A DNA stretch of 64,000 nucleotides from Diphasiastrum complanatum (lineage: Eukaryota; Streptophyta; Lycopodiopsida; Lycopodiales; Lycopodiaceae): NCBI GenBank assembly GCA_029204225.1, contig MU831985.1, forward strand, positions 29,090 through 93,089, written 5' to 3'. A program made the translations under genes and the position numbers. This document shows, piece after piece, positions 1 to 10,505 of the stretch. Numbering within the stretch: position 1 is the stretch's first letter; each line of letters begins with the position of its first letter. A model generated the notes under the pieces. The model saw only the letters and a program-made list of their open reading frames with translations. It did not search any database and was not told the DNA's origin.

Positions 1-208
1 CTCCAAGAGCCTCCATAGGCTTATGGAAGGTCAAGAGACTCCTTCCATAACCTATGACTCTTTGAATGCCTTTCTTGTGGGAGTTGGGAACTCAATGGAC
101 ACTTTAGAAGGGCGCCCTCCTACTAGGTCCCATTGCCGAAGTTGTGCATATATACTTTGGTCCTAGACCAATTAAGTGATATAGTTCAAGGTTGCGGCCT
201 ACTGCTAG

Positions 209-772
209 TTACATAGGTATGTAACAGCATGCTTCGTTAGAAAACGTCACACGCATCCCTACATCTGCTATTCTTGCTACAGAGAGCAAGTCTCGCTGCA
301 GGGTTGGCACGAACAGAACATCTTTGAGTTTTTTGTCTCTGTCGTTGGTGTTGAGCCACAGTGAACCAATGTCGTTCACTTGATGTCTAGATCCATCTCC
401 AAGAACTATGAATCTTGAGGGATCCGCACTTATGAAATCAGACATTATTAGTCTTGATGTCACAAAGTGTGAGGTGGCTCCTGAATCTAGGATCACCTCA
501 TGTGTGTCAGACGTTGATGATGCACACACATCTTCACAGATGTAGGCGGTCGAACAATTTTTATTCGTTCTTTTTTTGCCCATCTTTGAGCTCTCGGGCT
601 CCTCGACATAGGAAGAACTATTGTTGTTCTCTTGTTTGTTCTGTGTTGATCTGTTTCTTGGGTTTTGGTGGCAATCCATGGCTGCATGACCCTTCTTATG
701 GCAATGGATACACTCAATTTTGGGATTGAGCCAGCAGGTATCTACTGTATGCCCGTCTCTTCTGCATCTCAC
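209..772 (-). pseudogene. Copia zinc knuckle and aspartic protease segment
   Basis: The frame contains a CCHC knuckle (CIHCHKKGHAAMDC, CX2CX4HX4C), preceded by a possible second partial knuckle (CRRDGHTVDTC), then the Copia protease active site LDSGATSHFV and the typical follow-on LLSVARIADVGMRVTF. The protease would mature the gag-pol polyprotein. The frame is not continuous with gag at 848-1543 and decays below 209, so this copy is called broken. Confidence 0.75.
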
Positions 773-847
773 GTAGGTCTTCTTGTATGTATCTTGTCGT
801 TTTGACCTCCCTTTGGTCTTCCAGTTGCTCTTGCTAGCCCCCTCTAC

Positions 848-1543
848 TTACTGGTCACGACCCTGCCTCTGATTCAACTCCCTCTTAGGCTTGAATTGTT
901 TCTTGTATTTTTCTCTGTTGTCGTAGAGGGCCTGTTCAGAACCATCCTTGTGATCAAGGTGTTCTCTGGCCTCGACTTCCTCTCGAATCTCGACAATCGC
1001 CTTTTCGAGGTTCATGGTAGGATCTTTCGTGAGCAGGGTTCGTGTCGTCTCGAAAGATCTGGATAAGGCTCTCAACAGGTACGTGAACTGCTTCTCAGCT
1101 GATACTGCATTCTCTGCTCCAGAGTTGTGTAGAGATAGAAACAGATCCTTCATCTTTCTCACAAAGGAGGTGAGGTCTTTTCCATCCCATTGTAGATTTG
1201 GCAGCTGATCTTCCAGCATCATGATTTGACCTCTTGATTTCGTCTGAAATCTTGTGAGTAGTGCATCCCACATCTCCTTAGCTTTGGAGAGTGTAGCCAG
1301 GTCAAGTGTAAGGCTATCTTCGATGGAAGATGATAGCAAGGCTACTTCCTTGTCGTTTTTCTCCCTCCATTCACGTAGCTCCTTGCCTGTTGTCGTAGGC
1401 ATTTCTTCTGTGCCATCCACCCATGGGAAGAGTCCTTCGCCCTTGAGTATTAAAGATGTCTTAACTTTCCAGACTAGAAAGTAAGATCCTGAAGAATCAA
1501 GTATAGTGCAAATCTTGCTCTGCATGCTGCTGATTGAAGCCAT
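848..1543 (-). CDS. Copia gag polyprotein N-terminal part
   Basis: The 231-codon frame starts MASISSMQSKICTILDSSGS and carries the gag-type signature of a tryptophan-containing N-terminus (FLVWKVK) followed by a helical capsid region (EMWDALLTRFQ, QIMMLEDQL, LLRALSRSF). This is the UBN2/retrotran_gag type fold of plant Copia elements, which packages the element RNA. The start codon lies about 100 bases downstream of the primer-binding site, in the expected position. The frame ends in a basic tail before the zinc knuckle, which continues in another frame at 772-209, so a frameshift lies between them. Confidence 0.75.
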   Translation of the reverse strand: MASISSMQSKICTILDSSGSYFLVWKVKTSLILKGEGLFPWVDGTEEMPTTTGKELREWREKNDKEVALLSSSIEDSLTLDLATLSKAKEMWDALLTRFQTKSRGQIMMLEDQLPNLQWDGKDLTSFVRKMKDLFLSLHNSGAENAVSAEKQFTYLLRALSRSFETTRTLLTKDPTMNLEKAIVEIREEVEAREHLDHKDGSEQALYDNREKYKKQFKPKRELNQRQGRDQ

Positions 1544-1647
1544 TGCTTCTTGAAGTCTGTTTCTTTGTTGATGGTTATCTGTCTGAATCCTTGGCCTTAT
1601 AGATCTGCTAGCTTCTTGGCTATGTCAGAATATGACAGGATAACCTG

Positions 1648-1659
1648 GCTTTAATACCA
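1648..1659 (-). other. Primer-binding site (initiator-Met tRNA type)
   Basis: On the minus strand the sequence reads TGGTATTAAAGC, close to the Copia consensus TGGTATCAGAGC that pairs with the 3' end of plant initiator-Met tRNA. It sits just upstream of the gag frame and marks the inner edge of a 5' LTR whose + strand text starts at 1661 with TGAGGAG. Confidence 0.65.
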
Positions 1660-1660
1660 C

Positions 1661-2639
1661 TGAGGAGAAAAAGTGATTGACTGATGAAAAATTTGTCGGA
1701 TTCACGAAACTTTTGCGAAGGCAAATCAATCACGACTCTCTTCAGCTCGGATGGAGTTCAGATGCGACCGCTGGACACTGCCAGCTGAATCGCTCCTACA
1801 ATCCTCCAAAGTGTAGTCAGTCACTGCTGATCTACATTCATAAAATTAATGCAGCGTTCAACAAAGTTTCAACCAAAGTACGGAATTCAAATGAACAAGA
1901 AAACTCAGACATATGAAATATCAGCATAAGCATTCAACATTCAAGATCAAACACAACAAGAAAATAATCTATATTAATTTTCTCTAAATTTCTTCAAGCA
2001 CTACATGCAAATCCACGCAGTGCGTTGGCATGAAAGAAACACGGTCGAGTAGTAGTCTCGCTTCACTAGCGGACAGTTAGATCTTCTGGTCCTAAACAAA
2101 ATTGTCTTCACGCGCAGGCGGACATGTATTCTGTATATCGTCTTGATTGCTTACTAGCATCAGACTTCTTCACTTTGTTACACTCTGTGTATTCTGTTTT
2201 GATCTATATGTCAAGTATGATCCAGTAAGTACGGTCTCTCTGTGTAAATCTAAGATTAGAGTGATTAAGCATCTACAACTAACCAAAGAATTACAAGAGT
2301 GACAGATTAGCCACGACCTAGGGAGTATTTGCTGATGTCATGCCATCAGATCAGTTTACTGTACTTTTGGGTACTTGCATGATCTTTGGTGGTACTTCTT
2401 GGGGCATGAGCACTGAACGAGTTTCGTTTACCTCATCTGCCTTCTTCCATACTGGACCGTGAAGGAATCTCGTTCATGGATCTTTCGTGTTTGTGAACCA
2501 TTCGTCTTCGTCTCCATTGACTTTCGTGTACGCGAAACTCTTCGTGTTTCGTGTCTCCAGATGTTCGAGTTCGCGAACATCTTCGTCAGGCGAAGGGCTG
2601 AAAGCTAGCAAGGCTTTGTAATCAGAAACATTTTGTTTC
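1661..2639. other. Gene-less stretch, probably LTR of the first Copia element
   Basis: No credible coding frame was seen. The left edge abuts a primer-binding site, so at least the first several hundred bases should be LTR. The right edge cannot be placed because no second copy is present. The part from about 2470 to 2640 is rich in TTCG-containing words (cttcgtg, gttcgag, ttcgcg) unlike its neighbours; its origin is unknown. Confidence 0.4.
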
Positions 2640-2746
2640 TTCACGTCCATCTGGTGAATATCCAGATCTTCTACAACAGTTATAACCAATAGAGTACGAA
2701 TAGACTGATGCTCAAATTTGAAATCTACGTAACGTAGCTCCTTCAA
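2640..2746 (-). pseudogene. Copia reverse transcriptase fragment
   Basis: The minus-strand words IRTLLVITVVEDLDIHQMDV match the Copia reverse transcriptase block that directly follows the segment ending near 3084. It is therefore the other side of an insertion. After HQMDVKK the homology stops and unrelated sequence follows. Confidence 0.7.
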
Positions 2747-3083
2747 ATTGATTATCTTTTTTTTTTAAAAGAGCTGTAATTTTGCGTTGGGGGCAGCCCG
2801 TAAATTAGCCATTCTATTTTTAGTATAGTATGCAACTAAGCAAAAAAAAAAAAAAACAGTGTAACTTTTAAATAGCAACTCGGATTGAGACGATTATGGT
2901 GCCATTACAAAGCACTCGACGAGAGCTTTTCAACGACACGAAGATGACCCAGTTCCGAGCTACGGTGAAGAAGTTATGGCCAATCAAAGTTTTGGTCGGT
3001 CAACACTTGGTCAACCCGATATCTCTTTCAAGCGTAGTTGACCAATTTGACCCAATCAAATTGGTCAACTACGCTTGAAAGAG
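2747..3083. repeat. 337-bp insert in Copia RT ending in a 28-bp perfect hairpin
   Basis: The insert separates two adjacent blocks of the same reverse transcriptase. It has a T run and an A run (around 2757 and 2840) and no coding signal. Its end is a perfect inverted repeat: 3023-3050 is the reverse complement of 3056-3083, with a 5-base loop (cccaa). The right arm is Copia coding sequence, so the left arm is an inverted copy of the broken coding edge. It could be a small non-autonomous insertion plus a template-switch product; the family is unknown. Confidence 0.6.
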
Positions 3084-3690
3084 TTACTACTGGACTGAAG
3101 GTCTCAGTGTAGTCTATCCCATATACTTGTTCAAAGCCTTTAACTACCAGTCTAGCTTTCCATTTGGATATAGATCCATCTGGCTTAAGCTTCAGCTTAA
3201 AGATCCACTTAGAATCAATTGGATTTACACCTGTAGGAGGAATGACAAGACTCCAAGTCTTGTTCTTCATTAGAGATTGATACTCAACATCCATGACAGC
3301 TTTCCATTTGTCTGCATCGGGCATTGACAGTGCTTCTGCTACGGTGGCAGGTTCGTCATAATTGATGAAAGCTTGAGGAATGAAGCGGTCAGGTTGTTGT
3401 CGTTGTCTCATAGATCTTCGAATTGCAGGTGCTTGATCGGACGATTCTCCTTGGTGAATAACTGGAACCGTAGTATTTTGTGCTTGAACGATCGTGGGCC
3501 TAGGCCCATCGATGGTAAGTGGGGCCGTTGGGACGAACTCCGTTGCTTGAACAGTCGTAGGTCGTAGCCTATCGCTGGAAGGTGGAGCTGCTATGGCAGT
3601 CTCTTGTATTTGTTGCTTCTGTTTGAAATCGTAATATTTGTCTTCAAGGAAGACAACATCACGACTGACCGAGATCTGGCACGTAACCAC
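3084..3690 (-). pseudogene. Copia integrase tail and N-terminal reverse transcriptase
   Basis: The frame begins with the region after integrase (ISVSRDVVFLEDKYYDF, the RDVVF motif), passes a proline-rich linker, then shows the Copia reverse transcriptase start: WKAVMDVEYQSLMKNKTW, IDSKWIFKLKLKPDG and ARLVVKGFEQVYGIDYTETF. It stops at the 28-bp inverted repeat beginning at 3083. The next reverse transcriptase words (IRTLLVITVVEDLDIHQMDV) appear on the same strand at 2710-2640, so the gene was split by an insertion. Upstream (3968-3700) the integrase C-terminal words are present with stop codons. Confidence 0.85.
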
Positions 3691-3968
3691 ATCGCAAACA
3701 CGATATGTCTTGTGTGAAGTTGAATAGCCGATGAAGATGCTTTAACAGCTTACTGGGTCCAGCTTCTTCCTCAAATCAGATGGCACTTGTGCATAGCAAA
3801 GACATCCGAAGACACGCACGTGTTTCAAACTTTGTTTGTAACCATAGTAGGCTTCAAACGGTGTCTCGGAATCAACCGCTTTATGCTAGAGTAATTTTGT
3901 AGATAGCAAGCCGTAGAGATAGCTTCTGCCCAAAAGATTTGAGGCAAATGCAAATTTACTGTCATGGA

Positions 3969-4241
3969 TCATGCAGCTTCCAACTTGCATGGCGTCATGT
4001 GCTGAGAAGCACCTGAATTGAGATACCAATGATGGGGATCTCTACTGGATTGATCTTGTACCATCAGTGCCTTCTCTTCATCTTGAGATCCTTTGACTGT
4101 GTTAGAGTTCCCTTCTTGGTGCTGTTGCATCTTCTTCTTTGCTTTATTGTGCTTGAGGATGTGACAGTCCTTGCTGTTGTGGTTGGTCCTTTTGCAATAT
4201 CTGCAAAATAGCTTGGTCTTGGATGATGACTGACTATACTG
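3969..4241 (-). pseudogene. Copia zinc knuckle and protease start
   Basis: On the minus strand a CCHC knuckle (CRYCKRTNHNSKDC) is followed by a lysine-rich linker and the protease active site WYLNSGASQHMTP. The expected catalytic Asp is replaced by Asn (LNSGAS instead of LDSGAS). After HMTP the frame jumps to integrase-end sequence, so the rest of protease and the integrase core are deleted. The upstream side is interrupted by a solo LTR at 4242-4895. Confidence 0.75.
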
Positions 4242-4895
4242 TGTGAAAATTGTCAACATTTCCTAGCTAGTTTGAGGCCTAAATTGGCAATTTTTGTACA
4301 TAGTTTTGGATCTAACCTTTCACACGTGTGAAAGAGACCTAGATACTTTTATTCTAGTATATATTTCATGTTGAAGAAGTCTCAAACTTCGGGACCTTCT
4401 AAATGACACTAAAATCATGTTATTTGGACATATAGGCCAAAATTGGCTATTTTAGGTTACTGGTGTCCTAAAATTGGGTCCTAAGTTCTAGAGAGAGGAG
4501 AGAGAGTCATCTCTCTCACCTATATTAGGCTGAAATTCGTGGAGAACAGGTTGGAGAAACCTTTTGTATGCTTCATTGAGATCAATAGATCATTGTCATT
4601 GTTTCTTCCTCCATTGAGAGCATTGTTGTGTGTATTGTCTTCAAGCTATTGTGTATGATCTTAGGTGCTTTCCAAAAGTGGTAGGCTGATGTATTATGGA
4701 CTGTATAATGCTATTTTGGGCCGCACTTGATGTTTATGGAAGTTTCCATTTGTGATAAATGCTTTTTGATCAAGTTCTTTGCATTCTAGGTAGCATAGAA
4801 TGTGTTGCCAATTCCTAGCTTATGTAGTTTGGAGTGCAAGCATTCAAGCCAATGATCTTGGAGTTTAGATCCACTTAGGATCTGTATTTTTCACA
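4242..4895. mobile_element. Solo LTR of the element A family
   Basis: The 654-bp segment starts TGTGAAAATTGTC, ends GTATTTTTCACA and is the inverted counterpart of the LTRs of element A at 41471-42117 and 46396-47042. It is flanked on both sides by the 5-bp direct repeat TACTG (4237-4241 and 4896-4900), a perfect target-site duplication. No internal sequence remains, so it is best explained by recombination between the two LTRs of a former complete insertion. It splits the gag frame of Copia element G. Confidence 0.92.
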
Positions 4896-5186
4896 TACTG
4901 TTGTTGTTGTGGTTGTGATGTTGCTGGTTGTTCTGCCTTTGTCTTCTGATCCTTGAAGCCTTTCTTCTTCTTGGATTGCTGCTTGTTTGAATAGAGTGCC
5001 ATGGATTTGGTACTCGTAGATGTGGACAAACTTTTCCTCCTGACTTCTTCCTGCAACAAGCTTGCAGTCAATTTTTGGAGAGATAGCGCAGGGGTACTGC
5101 TCTTTGGAAGTAGTGTAGTTGGACACATGAGCAATTTGAGTGTCTTTAAGATTTAGAGATACATACAATGGCAAGAGCCTTGCCAT
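4896..5186 (-). pseudogene. Copia gag remnant
   Basis: Two overlapping minus-strand frames in this stretch each carry part of a gag region just upstream of the knuckle: LLPKSSTPALSLQKLTASLL in one frame and a Lys/Gln-rich tail in both. The switch between frames shows a frameshift. The gag N-terminus between here and the primer-binding site at 5436-5448 is badly eroded. Confidence 0.5.
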
Positions 5187-5435
5187 GCTTGGTTTCCCAA
5201 GCTGGGAGCTGTTCGGGTTCTGCCAGTCTGGCTATAGAACCGTTGACATATCCCCATAACTCTTTTTCAATTAGGATCATCCTCATTTTGAACTTTCACA
5301 TGTGGAAGTCATCTCCGTTGAATTTATGATCAAGCGAATCTCTGAGGTGCCTTCCATAGTGATCGAAATTATACACAAACAATTTAGAATAGCTTTTGGA
5401 AAAATATCTTGGACTCTAGTAATCCACTGAACCAA

Positions 5436-5448
5436 GGCTCTAATACCA
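5436..5448 (-). other. Primer-binding site of Copia element G
   Basis: On the minus strand it reads TGGTATTAGAGCC, one base off the Met-tRNA-type consensus TGGTATCAGAGCC. It lies 4 bases from a TGTTGG terminus at 5453 that starts the adjoining LTR. Confidence 0.75.
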
Positions 5449-5452
5449 CTTC

Positions 5453-6799
<1,347 letters not shown>

Positions 6800-7285
6800 T
6801 TGGCGATGGCTTTGCGGTTCTGCCTTATTCGACTTTGTGTGTATTTTGCAGACTGACTCAAAGAGATAGAATTGTTGAGAGTAGAAGGAGGGCGAAGGGA
6901 TGAGTAGGAGAAGACTCATAATTCCAACAACATCAAGCCAAGACAACAGGGTGCGAAAGTCCAAGAAAATCCAAGGAAGGTTCCTAAGAACAAAGGGTCC
7001 TTTGAAGTGAAAGAAACAACCAAAGGAGATGAGCTTGGCAAAAATTGGAGGGGCTCGAAGAAGGGGAGGAACAGCAACAGCCAAAGCAAAGTAGAAGAGC
7101 AGAAAGACATGCCAATGTTGACAGGGAAGGAGGAGAGAAGAAAGACAATGAAGCATCAAAGAATGGTTTTTGAGGGAGGGGTCTGAAATACCAAGTCCAC
7201 CATCTGGCGTAGGGGCTAAACAGATAGACCAAAAAAGGAGTGGGTGCTTTCTGGCCCAAAGGAAGAGACGAAGGATTTTAGAAAG
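6800..7285 (-). pseudogene. LINE (non-LTR retrotransposon) C-terminal fragment
   Basis: The minus-strand frame contains FLWARKHPLLFWSICLAPTP followed by DGGLGISDPSLKNHSLM. This resembles the end of plant L1-type reverse transcriptases (W..IC.P...GGLGI.D....N.AL), the part before the zinc-finger tail. The rest is Leu/Phe/Ser-rich and cannot be aligned by eye. It is cut at 7286 by an LTR. Identification rests on one motif, so confidence is moderate. Confidence 0.45.
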
Positions 7286-7889
7286 TGTGAAAGTACTGTA
7301 CTTTAGGACCATAAATGGATCTACAAAAGATCCACAAGAGTGATTGGATGCTTGCTTAACAATCTATCAAAAAACTAGTCATCAAAAAGTTGATCTAGAT
7401 TGGCAATTTGACAAACAACAAGCATTAACAATCAAAAGCATTGATCAACATTGAAATCTGAGCCCACACATGTGTACTACAGGCTGTAGTACGGCTTTCA
7501 AACTAAGAAACAAGTAGAAATTGATTTGGTTGCATTTGGATCACAAAAACTCAATGTACATAGTGAAGTAGCTTGAGATTGCCAATGAGCTCCAAAAATA
7601 TTCTATCTTCTCACTATGGAAGATTGGAATACATAGCAAATTCGACTTCCTTTGTAAAGTTAGGTGGATTTCCATCATGTAATGAGGAAGTTAACTCAGT
7701 CTTTTTGCCCTAAAATGAAACCCTAATCTATTTCCTAGAGTCATGCTTGGTAGATGGCCAGTTGGTCAATTTTTTATCTTAAATCTAGGATTTAGGGTTT
7801 ATAAACTAGGAATCACTACCAAAATGACATGACCAACCCTATGGACTTGACCTAACCTACATTAGGAGTGGATTTCCACGTGGCATCTT
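7286..7889 (-). mobile_element. Truncated LTR of the B-like Copia family
   Basis: It starts TGTGAAAGTACTGTACTTTAGG and follows, in inverted orientation, the LTR at 60461-61161, sharing long stretches such as the block around the actcaatgtacatagtg and ttaacttcc words. Similarity stops just after the words cacgtggcatc near 7887, where another LTR (7890-8721) begins. The copy therefore appears to have been split by insertion of element C. The missing end was not found in the window. Confidence 0.75.
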
Positions 7890-8721
7890 TGTGAAAAATG
7901 CAAAATTAAGCTTGGTAGAGGCCAAAAATCTTGTATATAGGATGATTACACATGTGTGGAGCCTATTCCCACGTGTGAAAATAGTGTACTTGTCATGTAC
8001 CATAATCATATAGGTTGTACATATGATTTGATTCAAGTTCTAGTGGCTAAAAAGGCCAAAAACTAGTTTTCTAGACATATGACACATGGCATCAATCTAT
8101 TGATTGTGTGAGCCACATCCTTTGGTTAGGTGTCACATCCCATGTGTAGAGGACAACTCACATGTGTGGAATACGCTGAAGTAGACGAATTTTGACTTCT
8201 AGAAGATTTTCAAGTAGATCTCCATATAGAAGAAAATGGACCAAAAGTGCTCAAAATAGAAGGTTTTCTCCAAGTGTCAGTGTTGCATGATGAATCATCA
8301 TATGACAAAGCACCTTCAGACATGTGGGATCAAAGGGATGATCAGTACCACGAGCTCCCACTTATTGTATATATAGAGCCACATTTGGCCATAATCATTG
8401 TGAGACACCAATCTTGGTTTTGGAAGCAATTTTGAGTGATTCTCTCCATTTGTCTACATTTGTTTTGATTGTTTTGAGGTGCTATCAATGTGTACTTGAT
8501 TTTCAGGTTGGAATCCGTACTTAGACAGGGTTTCACATGTGGGAAACTAGAAAGTACACCTACCTTCAATTAATGATTGTTCTTGTTAGGATTTTGTGTC
8601 TAGAATTGATCTAGATTTATCTTAATCTCAAGTAGATTGATAGATCAAGTAATCTGACAACCAATCCCTCTTGAGGATCAGATTAGGATCCATTCTTGGT
8701 CTTTTTTGTACTTTTTGCACA
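7890..8721 (+). mobile_element. 5' LTR of Copia element C
   Basis: The right edge is firm: it ends TTTTTGCACA directly before the primer-binding site TGGTATCAGAGCC at 8722-8734. The left edge is inferred from a TGTGAAAAATG terminus at 7890, where similarity of the previous LTR stops. It contains several copies of the palindrome-like words CACATGTGTG and CACGTGTG (7949, 7969, 8159, 8531). Confidence 0.65.
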
Positions 8722-9892
8722 TGGTATCAGAGCCTAGTACAAGAGGTTTTGTTGAAATTGATAGGGTTAATCCAAATCAAAGCCAAAATTAGCAGTTTTT
8801 TGGAAACTAGTCAAATTTTGTGTAGCGAGTTGGATTTGATAGCTATCCTCAATATTTTTGGTCCAGATCTTGTTGTGGGCTGTAGGAACCCTTTTCACAC
8901 GTGTGAGGTCGTACAGATCCATTTTTGACTAAGAAATTTCAAAAATTTATAGAATTTGACTCACATACCCAATTTGAGTGATTTTTGGTGCAAAATCAAG
9001 CATTTTCTATAGTAGATCTAATCCCTTGAATAGTTCTTGGATTAAATCAGCCAAAAATTTAAAATTGAAGCTTGAATTAGGTGCACTAATTGATCTTCTC
9101 TGATTTTTTGAGTGTATGTTGAGGTTGAAGAGAGAAATTGCTAAAAATCATAGATTAAGGAGTGATTTTGCAAGGTTGAGACTAGAATCTAAATTTCCAT
9201 CATTCTAGATTGGTTCATGAGTGATAAGATTGAGTCTATAAGCTTTCTAAATTGCTAGAAGACTTTAGGTTCAGATCTCTTAGAAAAACCATAAGAGTTT
9301 CTAGTGCTTTTTCACATTCAAAAATGGCATCAATGGGTGGTTTTTTGCTTGAAGCTAGTGAAAGACTTACATCCACTAATTATGCTACTTGGATAGTTCG
9401 AATGGAGTCTTTGTTTGTACTTCATGATCTTTATGACATAGTACTTGAGGTGGAAGTAGAACCTCAAGGAGGAGTTGAATTGGCTAAGTACAAAAAGAGA
9501 TGTAGAGTTGCATTACATTGCATAAAGATGAATGTAAGTAATGAATTTTTTAAGGAAAGCTCATCTTGTACCACATCCGAAGAGGCATGGGATTCATTAA
9601 AAGCCATTTATGGATCCAAAAACACTTCAAGGATACTCATGCTTAGGAATCAAGTCCTTCAAAGCATGAAAGGAAGTAGTGAAAGTGCCCAAAATTATGT
9701 CTTTAGGATCAAATCTTTGAATAAAGAGTTGTTTTCTATAGATGATAAAATCAAAGATGATGAATTAGTTCAAATCATTTTGAATGTATAAAGAGATGAT
9801 TATTCCAATCTTGTGCAAACCTTTGCTATTCAAGATTCACTTCCTAGTATTAAAAAACTTCAAAGTGTGCTTGTTAGTGAGGAGAGTATTCT
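8722..9892 (+). mobile_element. Copia element C internal fragment (primer site, leader, gag)
   Basis: The piece begins with a perfect Met-tRNA-type primer-binding site (8722-8734), then a leader of about 590 bases and a gag frame from 9324. It stops abruptly near 9893, where the internal end of another element (F) begins. Protease, integrase and reverse transcriptase are absent. Confidence 0.8.
9324..9892 (+). pseudogene. Copia gag (element C), truncated
   Basis: The gag starts MASMGGFLLEASERLTSTNY and continues ATWIVRMESLFVL, with the capsid blocks EEAWDSLKAIYGSKNTSRIL, LRNQVLQSM and VLVSEES. The start at 9324 is chosen over the upstream ATG at 9252 because related gags in the window begin MAS-GG-LLEAS. 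A stop at 9789-9791 interrupts the frame (ILNV*), after which gag words continue (NLVQTFAIQDSLPSI) to about 9890. The zinc knuckle is lost. It is closest to the gag of element B at 61967. Confidence 0.85.
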
Positions 9893-10015
9893 TCCAGCCG
9901 TTTTTGTCTCTCCAAGCTTTTACCTCCTGTGAAGGACTTTCTCATTTCATTTCGGAGCCTGTGACAAGCTGTATCCACTGATCAGGCACGCAGGACTATC
10001 GTAGCTCTGATACCA
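9893..10015 (-). mobile_element. Remnant of Copia element F next to its LTR (primer site)
   Basis: On the minus strand the primer-binding site TGGTATCAGAGC occupies 10004-10015, immediately inside the LTR that starts at 10016. Only about 110 bases of leader follow before the junction with the gag of element C near 9893, so nearly all of F is gone or lies outside the window. Confidence 0.65.
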
Positions 10016-10505
10016 TGTTAATAATCAAATATGCACCATCAAGCATTCACCATAAGCAATCACCAAGTAAGGAGACGGAAGAAGAACATGCAATATCACT
10101 CTCTCACACTATAGCATACTAAATGTGAAATGTACAAATGAACCCTCTGTTAGAATTACTATTAATGGGCAATGTCACTTTGTTATTTATAGACATACTT
10201 GAAATGTATTAATAAATGTGGTAAAGGCCCAATGTGCCTAAAGTCAAGTTTGATATATTTTGGGCCCATCCCCATGTGAAATGGGGTGAGGTCTTTTATT
10301 AAGAGATGTAACCTCTCTCATCCCCATGTGAAATGGGGTGAGGTCTTTTATTAAGAGGTGTAACCTCTCTCTCTCTCTCTGTATCTTTCACGTACTGAAT
10401 TCCTCTCATATTGTAGTGTGCAAGTTTAAGGATATAGAGCAATGGAATTTTCTTTCTCTCTCTCTTGTCTTATGTGATTGCTTATGTGCATGCTCTGATT
10501 TCACA

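Larger units (their letters stand above)
1..1660 (-). mobile_element. Ty1/Copia retrotransposon, 5' part (gag-protease), cut by window edge
   Basis: Read on the minus strand, this piece has a primer-binding site (1648-1659), a gag frame (1543-848), a zinc-knuckle and protease frame (772-209) and then degenerates towards position 1. The order is that of Copia. The adjoining LTR would lie above 1660, but no second LTR is inside the window to fix its far end. At least one frame break separates gag from the knuckle-protease frame, so it is probably inactive. Confidence 0.8.
2640..5448 (-). mobile_element. Degenerate Copia element G, internal region with deletion and nested insertions
   Basis: Minus-strand order is primer-binding site (5436-5448), gag remnants (5186-4896), a solo LTR insertion (4242-4895), zinc knuckle and protease (4241-3969), then an abrupt switch to the end of integrase and the start of reverse transcriptase (3968-3084), an unrelated 337-bp insert with a hairpin (2747-3083), and more reverse transcriptase (2746-2640). 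The integrase core is missing, so an internal deletion joins protease to integrase near 3970. It cannot be autonomous. Confidence 0.8.

Noticed and set aside
2896-3078. 60-codon + strand frame over the hairpin
   Set aside because: It is an antisense reading of Copia sequence and its inverted copy; the palindrome alone explains the frame.
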